Source: Thermoanaerobacterium thermosaccharolyticum DSM 571
GTDB taxonomy: Bacteria > Bacillota > Thermoanaerobacteria > Thermoanaerobacterales > Thermoanaerobacteraceae
Direction of reading: 5' to 3'
DNA length: 64,000 bases
Assembly: GCF_000145615.1 (NCBI RefSeq)
Contig: NC_014410.1
Location: 2,033,501 to 2,097,500, forward strand
The translations under genes and the position numbers were made by a program. Positions 57,917 to 64,000 of the stretch are shown piece by piece; the first letter of the stretch is position 1, and the number at the start of each line of letters is the position of its first letter. The notes below the pieces were generated by a model. The model did not search any database and was not told the DNA's origin. It worked only from the letters and a program-made list of their open reading frames with translations.

Positions 57917-58177
57917 TTACCTCCTTTTATGATTATTTTTATGGCTTTTTTTGTTGTTATTTATCCCTTTTTTTAAATTTTTATCATACATTTTAAGCAT
58001 TCTTATCATATACCCTTGAACAAGTGCAATTCCTCCAATGAAAAATGCACCAAATACAAGAATTTCAAAGCCATGCAAAAAAGTGTCATTTACCATAGAA
58101 TAAACTGCCGTCCCAAGCCATACCAATGACAGCATTACATAAAATATCTTACGCTGTTTTAATGAAATACTAAACAT
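57917..58177 (-). CDS. Small two-span membrane protein in the PTS operon
   Basis: An 86-residue protein with two hydrophobic segments (IFYVMLSLVWLGTAVYSM and EILVFGAFFIGGIALVQGYM) and a highly basic Lys/Asn/His-rich tail. The ATG at 58177 overlaps the regulator stop region and has AGGTGATT upstream. It lies between the regulator and IIB with tight spacing, so it is co-expressed with the PTS. I do not recognise a family; a membrane helper or regulator anchor is conceivable. Confidence 0.7.
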   Translation of the reverse strand: MFSISLKQRKIFYVMLSLVWLGTAVYSMVNDTFLHGFEILVFGAFFIGGIALVQGYMIRMLKMYDKNLKKGINNNKKSHKNNHKRR

Positions 58178-58178
58178 T

Positions 58179-60263
58179 TTAATCACCTACAAGGTTTCTT
58201 TTAATCTCATCATAATATTTTTCCATCAATGCCCTTTGCACCATTTCCCTAGCTTCATCCAGATTGCTTGTACTATTCAGCGTTTCAACAAGATCTTTGC
58301 TTTCTATAAATGAAACGCTTAAATCGCCAAGTATCTCTATCCACATCTTGTCGCTATCAGGTGCAACCATCAAAAACGCTGTCTTAATGATTTCATAATT
58401 GTTCATTAAATTTTTCATTCTAACTTCGCTTTTTACTTTTCCGAAGATGAGGATTGGTTTATTTAAACTAGATGCTGTACAGTGGTAGATTACAAATCCT
58501 TTGCCAGGCAGAATAATCTTGCCAAGGCTCTCTCTTCCCAAAAGCTTCTCTTTTATTGAATCAATTTTTTCTTTGTCAATACTGTCAATATTCACAAAAT
58601 CCTCCAAAAGAGAATCAATAATCTCTTTTGAATTTTTGCCGAAGACATCTTTAAATTTGAGAGAGCTGCACAATTCAATAATTCTTTTACCGTATTCTGC
58701 TATGTGCAGAAGCTCTTTATATTTATCGCCTTCTGCCTTTCTGCTGGAAAAATCCATTATGAAGTCTGTATTTAATGCATCTTTTAACTTTTTGACGTCA
58801 TCGTCTAAAAGTAATGGATTGACAATTACCGTTTTTTTGTCCTTTATATCAAGAGGTATAGTAGATACAATTAAGTCAATATCATATCTATCTTTAAAAT
58901 CTTTTACTCTAAGGCTTGAAACGGTATCTACAATGTTTAACTGCGGAAACATCTGAAGCTTTGACAAAAGCATTCTGGATGTGCCGATTCCACTTGCACA
59001 TACTACTAGAATATTATGCCTTTTCGTTTTGTCATTTTTCCTTGCTATAGCTGCTCCAAAATGCATCGCAATATAGCCAATCTCATCATCTGGAACATCA
59101 ACATCAAGCTTATTCTTCAATACATTTGCAATTAATATACACCTTTCAAACAGTGCACTATACCTGTCTTTTATATCGTTTATAAGTGGATTCCTTATTG
59201 CAAGGCCCATCCTTAGTCTAAAAATCGTAGGTCTTAGATGAGTCTTTAAACCACTTAAAAGCATTGAATCATCTCTAAAACTTGTGCCAAATACTCTTTC
59301 AGCAACGTCTATCATATCGTATAAAACTTCATTTACAAATTCGTCATTTACATCTTCCGTGTTTGCTCTATATCTGGCACCTTGAAGATGAATTGTTATA
59401 TAACCGATTTCATCTTCAGGAATAAAGACATCAAATTCTTCTTCCAAATATTTAGCAAGCATTTCTGCAAATCTGTACTCATCTGATTTTTTAAGTTCAA
59501 GAAGGCTTTCATTACCTATTTTGATCTTTTCGCCTTCTTTTATTCTCTTTAACGCCAATGCCAGGTGAACTGTAAGCCCCATATAAGAGCTTTCAGCCAG
59601 CTCGTAGTCCAGTGATTTCTCTAATCTTTGTATAGCTTTCTCTATCTTCAAAACTGTGTCATAATCAATAAGTCGCAATAGCCTGTCATTGATGTCCTCA
59701 CTTAATCTGTTTATATTATTGTACCCTCTATTTAAAAATTCCATTAAGTCTTTCGTCGCAACATTGTCATAGAGAAAATTTATTATAGCCTTTCTTATAT
59801 TGCTTTCATCACCTTTTACATATATGCCAACACCTGGCTTAGTCACAATTGTGACTTTTTGCCTACTTAGCCATTTATCTATTTCTTTTATGTCATAGCT
59901 AATTGTAGCAGTTGTGACATTGTACTCTCTTGCAAAATACTCCAGCTTAACAGGCTCTTTCATTTGTAGTAGCTCTGAGAGAATTAACTTTCGCCTTTTC
60001 TCAGCATCTACACTAGGACGATAACCTATAACATCAAAATTAAATTTCTCTATATCGCTGTCAGCACCTTCTACTGCCAAAACACCTTCATTGTTTTTCA
60101 ACTTTAAGTTGTAATCTTTAATGTATTCATTTATGGCATTTATCTCTCTATAAATTGTTCTTTTGCTTAATTTATAATTAGCGACGATATCGTCTAAGCT
60201 GGACATCTCTTTTGACATAACTTTTTTTAAAATCTCTAGTTGGCGCCCACTTAATTCTTTCAT
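58179..60263 (-). CDS. PRD-containing transcriptional regulator (LicR/ManR type)
   Basis: A 694-residue regulator: two N-terminal helix-turn-helix domains (to about residue 170), two PTS-regulation domains with histidines in GLTVHLALAL and GYITIHLQG (PRD1) and LKTHLRPTI and GYIAMHFGAA (PRD2), an EIIB-like domain with cysteine in LVVCASGIGTSRML, and a C-terminal EIIA-like domain with histidine in FVIYHCTASS. All phospho-sites look intact. It activates the PTS operon downstream when sugar is present and PTS phosphate is drawn off. It is transcribed first in the same direction. Confidence 0.92.
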   Translation of the reverse strand: MKELSGRQLEILKKVMSKEMSSLDDIVANYKLSKRTIYREINAINEYIKDYNLKLKNNEGVLAVEGADSDIEKFNFDVIGYRPSVDAEKRRKLILSELLQMKEPVKLEYFAREYNVTTATISYDIKEIDKWLSRQKVTIVTKPGVGIYVKGDESNIRKAIINFLYDNVATKDLMEFLNRGYNNINRLSEDINDRLLRLIDYDTVLKIEKAIQRLEKSLDYELAESSYMGLTVHLALALKRIKEGEKIKIGNESLLELKKSDEYRFAEMLAKYLEEEFDVFIPEDEIGYITIHLQGARYRANTEDVNDEFVNEVLYDMIDVAERVFGTSFRDDSMLLSGLKTHLRPTIFRLRMGLAIRNPLINDIKDRYSALFERCILIANVLKNKLDVDVPDDEIGYIAMHFGAAIARKNDKTKRHNILVVCASGIGTSRMLLSKLQMFPQLNIVDTVSSLRVKDFKDRYDIDLIVSTIPLDIKDKKTVIVNPLLLDDDVKKLKDALNTDFIMDFSSRKAEGDKYKELLHIAEYGKRIIELCSSLKFKDVFGKNSKEIIDSLLEDFVNIDSIDKEKIDSIKEKLLGRESLGKIILPGKGFVIYHCTASSLNKPILIFGKVKSEVRMKNLMNNYEIIKTAFLMVAPDSDKMWIEILGDLSVSFIESKDLVETLNSTSNLDEAREMVQRALMEKYYDEIKRNLVGD

Positions 60264-60322
60264 AAGATTTTGTCCTTTCGTCTATGACAAATTATTAATA
60301 AGTTAACTTATCTTACATTTAT

Positions 60323-60350
60323 ATTATAAGCGATTATTCTCATAATTCAA
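60323..60350 (-). promoter_or_regulatory. Sigma-A promoter of the PTS regulator operon
   Basis: On the minus strand TTGAAT (60345-60350), 16-base spacer, TATAAT (60323-60328). A partly symmetrical A+T-rich stretch TAAGTTAACTTA at 60298-60311 may be an operator but this is tentative. Confidence 0.7.
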
Positions 60351-60421
60351 CATAAACTTGTAAGCACTGTGTCAATATGAGAATGACATAAATTTAATAT
60401 CTACGAGTATGAAAATTTCGC

Positions 60422-60450
60422 TTGACTTTTCATTTTTAATCCTATATAAT
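60422..60450 (+). promoter_or_regulatory. Sigma-A promoter of the metNIQ operon
   Basis: TTGACT (60422-60427), 17-base spacer, TATAAT (60445-60450), 30 bases before the SAM aptamer. Confidence 0.85.
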
Positions 60451-60479
60451 CATTTTAACAATTTAAAAATGAAATTATT

Positions 60480-60618
60480 CTCTTATCCAGAGAGGTGGAG
60501 GGACTGGCCCGATGAAACCCGGCAACCGGCACGAAAGTGCAATGGTGCCAATTCCTGCGGCTTTAATGCTGAGAGATGAGAGAGGATCTAACCTCTTTCA
60601 TTGGGAGGTTTTTTTTAT
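60480..60618 (+). promoter_or_regulatory. SAM-I (S-box) riboswitch with terminator, upstream of metNIQ
   Basis: The aptamer (60480-60582) shows P1 CTCTTATC/GATGAGAG, the conserved CAGAGAGGTGGAGGGA, GGCCCGATGAAACCCGGCAACC, GGTGCCAATTCCTGC and GAGAGATGAGAG blocks (each part of a longer conserved core). A AACCTC/GAGGTT hairpin with eight T residues (60590-60618) is the terminator. SAM binding should end transcription before metN. Confidence 0.97.
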
Positions 60619-60664
60619 TGCATTTTTTAACTCTCCAAACTTTTCATAAAGAAGGTGAAATACA

Positions 60665-61687
60665 TTGATAACAATTAAGAATTTAAGCAAAGTATACAGC
60701 ACAAATGGAAAAGATGTAGTTGCACTCAAAGACATAAATTTAACAATAAATGATGGTGAAATATACGGCATAATGGGCTTAAGCGGCGCTGGCAAATCAT
60801 CATTAATAAGGTGCATAAACATGCTTGAAAAGCCCACAACGGGAAGTGTCTCCATAAATGGTACTGACATGACAAAGTTAAGCCCAAAAGAACTTCGTGA
60901 AATGAGAAAAAAGATTGGCATGATATTTCAGCATTTCAATCTTTTGATGAACTCTACAGTGTATGAAAACATAGCTTTTCCTTTAAAAATCTCAAAAGCT
61001 AAAGATTCTGTTATAAAAAAGCGAGTAAACGAGCTTCTTAAAGTCGTTGAACTTGAAGACAAGAAATACGCATATCCTTCGCAACTATCTGGTGGTCAGA
61101 AGCAAAGAGTCGGCATAGCAAGGGCGCTTGCCAATAATCCCAATATAATTTTATCAGATGAAGCGACATCTGCATTAGACCCGACGACGACAGAATCAAT
61201 ATTAAACTTGCTGAGAAATATCAACAAACAATACGGTATCACAATAGTCGTCATAACACATGAAATGTCAGTCATAAGAAACTTATGTGATAGAGTCGCT
61301 GTTTTGGAAAATGGCGTTATCATCGAAGAAGGAAATGTAATAGACATTTTTTCCAATCCTTCTACGGAGACGTCGAAAAGATTTTTAAAAGATATGATAG
61401 CAGAGCTTCCACCAGACATCCTCATAGACGACGAGAATCCAAATGAAGAAATATTGCGTCTGTCATTCTTTGGAAACAGCAGCAACGAGCCTGTAATATC
61501 GCATATGATAAAAAAATTCGACGTTGACGTCAATATAATCTCTGGAAATATAGAAAGAGTCCAGAACTCCCAAATAGGAAATCTCCTTATAAAGATTAAT
61601 GGAGATCCAAGTTCTATAAAAGATGCAATAAAATTTTTAGAAAAAAACAGCCTTAGAATAGAGGTGCTTAAAAATGGTATCATCTAG
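60665..61687 (+). CDS. metN: Methionine ABC transporter ATPase MetN
   Basis: A 340-residue ABC ATPase with C-terminal NIL/ACT-like domain (about 265-340). Walker A GLSGAGKSSLIR, signature LSGGQKQRVGIARAL, Walker B IILSDEATSALDPTT. It drives import of methionine through MetI. TTG start with AGAAGGTG upstream. The stop overlaps metI by 14 bases. Under SAM-I riboswitch control. Confidence 0.96.
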   Translation: MITIKNLSKVYSTNGKDVVALKDINLTINDGEIYGIMGLSGAGKSSLIRCINMLEKPTTGSVSINGTDMTKLSPKELREMRKKIGMIFQHFNLLMNSTVYENIAFPLKISKAKDSVIKKRVNELLKVVELEDKKYAYPSQLSGGQKQRVGIARALANNPNIILSDEATSALDPTTTESILNLLRNINKQYGITIVVITHEMSVIRNLCDRVAVLENGVIIEEGNVIDIFSNPSTETSKRFLKDMIAELPPDILIDDENPNEEILRLSFFGNSSNEPVISHMIKKFDVDVNIISGNIERVQNSQIGNLLIKINGDPSSIKDAIKFLEKNSLRIEVLKNGII

Positions 61688-62354
61688 TAACACAATACAA
61701 TACTTAATAAACTTATGGCAGCTTTTGGAGCAGCCTTTGTGGGAATCACTGTATATGGTATTTTTCTCTACCCTTTTTTCTGTAATAATAGGTCTACCGC
61801 TAGGAATAATACTGGTAATAACAGATAAAGGCCATTTATCCGAAAATATAAAACTAAACCACATATTGGGTACCATCATTAACATTATGAGATCAATACC
61901 ATTTATAATTCTTATAATTGCAATTTTCCCACTTTCAAGGCTCATAGTAGGTACTACAATTGGACCAACAGCAGCAATAGTACCTCTGTCAGTTGCGGCT
62001 GCCCCTTTTGTAGCCAGAGTAATTGAGTCATCGCTGAAAGAAGTTGATTGGGGTGTCATAGAAGCATCAATATCTGTTGGTGCAACAATCCCACAGATAA
62101 TATTTAAAGTCATGATACCAGAGTCACTGCCCTCACTGATATTGGGTATAACACTTACAATCATAAATATTCTCGGCTATTCTGCTATGGCAGGTGCTAT
62201 TGGAGGGGGTGGTCTTGGAGATTTAGCTATAAGGTATGGATATCAAAGATTTGAAACAGATGTACTCATTGCAACAATAATCGTTTTAATCGTCTTTGTA
62301 GAAATCGTACAAAGATTAGGAAACTACCTGGCAAAAAAAGTTGATAAAAGATGA
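61674..62354 (+). CDS. metI: Methionine ABC transporter permease MetI
   Basis: A 226-residue permease with about five spans (LYMVFFSTLFSVIIGLPLGI, TAAIVPLSVAAAPFVARVIES) and the EAA loop DWGVIEASISVGATIPQIIFKVMIPES. It forms the translocation path with MetN. Start overlaps metN; metQ follows after 13 bases. Confidence 0.96.
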   Translation: MVSSSNTIQYLINLWQLLEQPLWESLYMVFFSTLFSVIIGLPLGIILVITDKGHLSENIKLNHILGTIINIMRSIPFIILIIAIFPLSRLIVGTTIGPTAAIVPLSVAAAPFVARVIESSLKEVDWGVIEASISVGATIPQIIFKVMIPESLPSLILGITLTIINILGYSAMAGAIGGGGLGDLAIRYGYQRFETDVLIATIIVLIVFVEIVQRLGNYLAKKVDKR

Positions 62355-62367
62355 AAGGATGGTATAG

Positions 62368-63204
62368 ATGAAAAAAATAATATTATTGATTACATTAATA
62401 TTAACATTATCATTCGCCCTTGTAGGATGCACTAAGGCAAATACTAATGAGACCAACTCAAATGCAGGTACTAATTCAAATAAAATGACAAAAATAGTTG
62501 TAGGGGCATCCCCAAATCCTCACGCAGAAATACTTAATGTAGTAAAGCCAATTTTAGCAAAAGAAGGAGTAGATCTCGAAATAAAAGAATTTACTGACTA
62601 TGTGACTCCTAATACTGCATTAAACGACAAACAAATAGATGCCAATTTCTTTCAGCACGTTCCATATCTAGAAGACTTCGAAAAGAAAAATAATATGAAA
62701 CTGGTGCCACTAGTCAAAGTACACGTAGAACCAATGGGAGCATATTCAAAAAAGATAAAATCGAAAGATGAAATAAAAGACGGTGCAACCGTGGCAGTGC
62801 CAAATGATGCTACAAACGAAGGAAGAGCATTACTACTTTTGCAAAAACAAGGTTTAATAAAGTTAAAAGATCCAAATGGACTCACACAGACACCTAGAGA
62901 TATAGTCTACAATCCAAAGCATCTAAAATTTGTAGAGCTTGAAGCACCTCAATTACCAAGGACACTTCAAGACGTAGACTTAGCAATAATAAATACAAAC
63001 TTTGCATTAGAGGCAAATTTGAATCCATTGAAAGATGCAATTTTCATGGAAGATAAAGATTCGCCGTATGCTAATGTATTGGTTGTAAGACCAGATAATC
63101 AGAATGACCCTGCTATACAAAAATTAGCAAAAGCTTTAAATTCCGAGGAAGTCAAAAAATTTATAGAAGACAAATACAAAGGCGCTATAGTACCAGCATT
63201 TTAA
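62368..63204 (+). CDS. metQ: Methionine-binding lipoprotein MetQ
   Basis: A 278-residue NlpA-family lipoprotein with lipobox FALVGC, then IVVGASPNPHAEIL, LNDKQIDANFFQHVPYLEDF and VPNDATNEGRALLLLQ. It captures methionine (and possibly other S-amino acids). Last gene of metNIQ, followed by a terminator. GAAAGGATGG precedes the ATG. Confidence 0.95.
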   Translation: MKKIILLITLILTLSFALVGCTKANTNETNSNAGTNSNKMTKIVVGASPNPHAEILNVVKPILAKEGVDLEIKEFTDYVTPNTALNDKQIDANFFQHVPYLEDFEKKNNMKLVPLVKVHVEPMGAYSKKIKSKDEIKDGATVAVPNDATNEGRALLLLQKQGLIKLKDPNGLTQTPRDIVYNPKHLKFVELEAPQLPRTLQDVDLAIINTNFALEANLNPLKDAIFMEDKDSPYANVLVVRPDNQNDPAIQKLAKALNSEEVKKFIEDKYKGAIVPAF

Positions 63205-63219
63205 AATCTTAGGAAAATA

Positions 63220-63250
63220 AAAGCCCGTGTTTCACGGGTTTATTTTTTAC
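63220..63250. terminator. Bidirectional terminator between metQ and the flippase gene
   Basis: CCCGTG (63224-63229) and CACGGG (63233-63238) with T-runs on both strands. Confidence 0.85.
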
Positions 63251-63265
63251 TAAAAATTAAATCTT

Positions 63266-64000
63266 TCATTTACTCCTTGAAAATATTAATTTGTTCAAAT
63301 CACTCAAATATGGCAGTTTTATAATATAACTTATCAATAGATACAAGGCTAATCCAGATGATACGGTAATAAACATTACGATCCATTTATTAGCTATTAC
63401 CGATATCAAGTTAAAATACATAATTGTATCAGCTATGCTCATTATAAGCGCAGATGTAAGTGGTTTAAAAAACCAATTGTTATAGTCAACTGTAAGGCCT
63501 GTTACCTTAACTAATTCTCTAAAATTTAATATGAACACAAGAATATCCGCAAATATAAAACCGTATATATATCCAAATAGTCTTAAACTAGGTATCGGTA
63601 TTAGGACATACATAGCTATTACCGAAATAACGGTCCAGATAACAGAATTTTTCAGGACCATATTTTGCATTCCAAGTCCATTTAATATGCTGGTAACAAT
63701 AGATTCCAGATATGCAAAGATGCTACCCGCAGCAATTATTTTTACAAGTGCTCCGACACCAGGACTGTTTGGATAAAGCAAAGTGGCTATCTCATCATGT
63801 AACGTAAGAAACAATATAATAGCCGGTATTGCTATCATTGTAGTGTACCCTATTGCTTGATTTATGCGCAGTCTCACCGTATCCCATTTTTTGAGCGAAG
63901 CAGCTTCAGAGACAGCAGGCAATACAGTAACAGATAAACTCATGGTTATTACTGCAGGCATATATGCAAGTGGATAAGCCATTCCTGAAAGTTTACCAAA
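63266..64000 (-). CDS. SpoVB/MurJ-like polysaccharide flippase (5' end missing)
   Basis: The C-terminal 244 residues of a membrane protein of the MATE-like Polysacc_synt family, running off the right edge in frame (FGKLSG before MAYPLAYMPAVITMSLSVTVLPAVSEA). About six to seven spans are visible. The text fits stage V sporulation protein B, which moves lipid-linked precursors for the spore cortex; MurJ or another Wzx-like flippase remains possible. Convergent with metQ. Confidence 0.82.
   Translation of the reverse strand, partial: FGKLSGMAYPLAYMPAVITMSLSVTVLPAVSEAASLKKWDTVRLRINQAIGYTTMIAIPAIILFLTLHDEIATLLYPNSPGVGALVKIIAAGSIFAYLESIVTSILNGLGMQNMVLKNSVIWTVISVIAMYVLIPIPSLRLFGYIYGFIFADILVFILNFRELVKVTGLTVDYNNWFFKPLTSALIMSIADTIMYFNLISVIANKWIVMFITVSSGLALYLLISYIIKLPYLSDLNKLIFSRSK

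Overview
The window looks like a chromosomal segment of an A+T-rich, endospore-forming, anaerobic Firmicute. The Thermoanaerobacterales (Thermoanaerobacterium-like) are my best guess. The grounds are purine-rich ribosome binding sites, a SAM-I (S-box) and a preQ1-I riboswitch, the pcrA-ligA-gatCAB gene order, a SpoVB-type flippase, a radical-SAM PflX-like protein and sigma-A type promoters (TTGACA-N17-TATAAT). The genus is inference; the low-GC Gram-positive affiliation is secure. Most genes are on the minus strand.

Region by region. 1-3154: cell-surface genes built around a duplicated intergenic module that carries a flagellar-type sigma-D (sigma-28) promoter, which in its intact copy precedes an L,D-transpeptidase-like gene; then a PflX-like radical SAM gene. 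3137-12195: an RluA-type pseudouridine synthase, a small zinc-finger protein, a tiny unannotated membrane protein, an M29 aminopeptidase and a divergent AddB-AddA recombination nuclease pair. 12297-17668: citramalate synthase, an FMN-dependent alpha-hydroxy acid enzyme with an N-terminal cysteine cluster, a nitroreductase, a YfcE-like phosphoesterase and the queT-queF queuosine operon under a preQ1 riboswitch. 17710-23471: GalU and a Wzz-like protein, then a module of two DUF6385-type beta-rich proteins flanking a TPR glycosyltransferase, next to the stump of an ABC permease gene. 23595-25912: YbaK-like deacylase, tRNA-Leu and a soluble chemoreceptor. 26133-28664: a complete IS21-family element with an 8-bp target duplication that splits a small ORF. 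28833-32792: an Rpn-type nuclease, a graveyard of fragments (YidC, radical SAM, UppS) and a TetR-PlsC-patatin lipid operon. 33176-33906: eight tRNA genes behind one consensus promoter.

33994-37757: phosphoesterase, RdgB, RNase PH and a cell-wall amidase. 37966-39719: a Cys-rich small protein and an orphan membrane propeller protein. 39782-47513: an oligopeptide ABC transporter (oppA2, oppA1, oppB, C, D, F) with two paralogous binding proteins and strong intercistronic hairpins. 47893-55307: gatB, gatA, gatC, ligA, pcrA. 55428-60263: YerC and a cellobiose/lactose-type PTS with its PRD regulator. 60422-63204: a SAM-riboswitch-controlled metNIQ methionine importer. The window ends inside a SpoVB/MurJ-like flippase gene.

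The least explained parts are the DUF6385-glycosyltransferase-DUF6385 module, which I read as a candidate surface glycoprotein system, and the compact array of truncated genes at 29.8-30.4 kb. Everything else is mostly housekeeping, transport and cell envelope.
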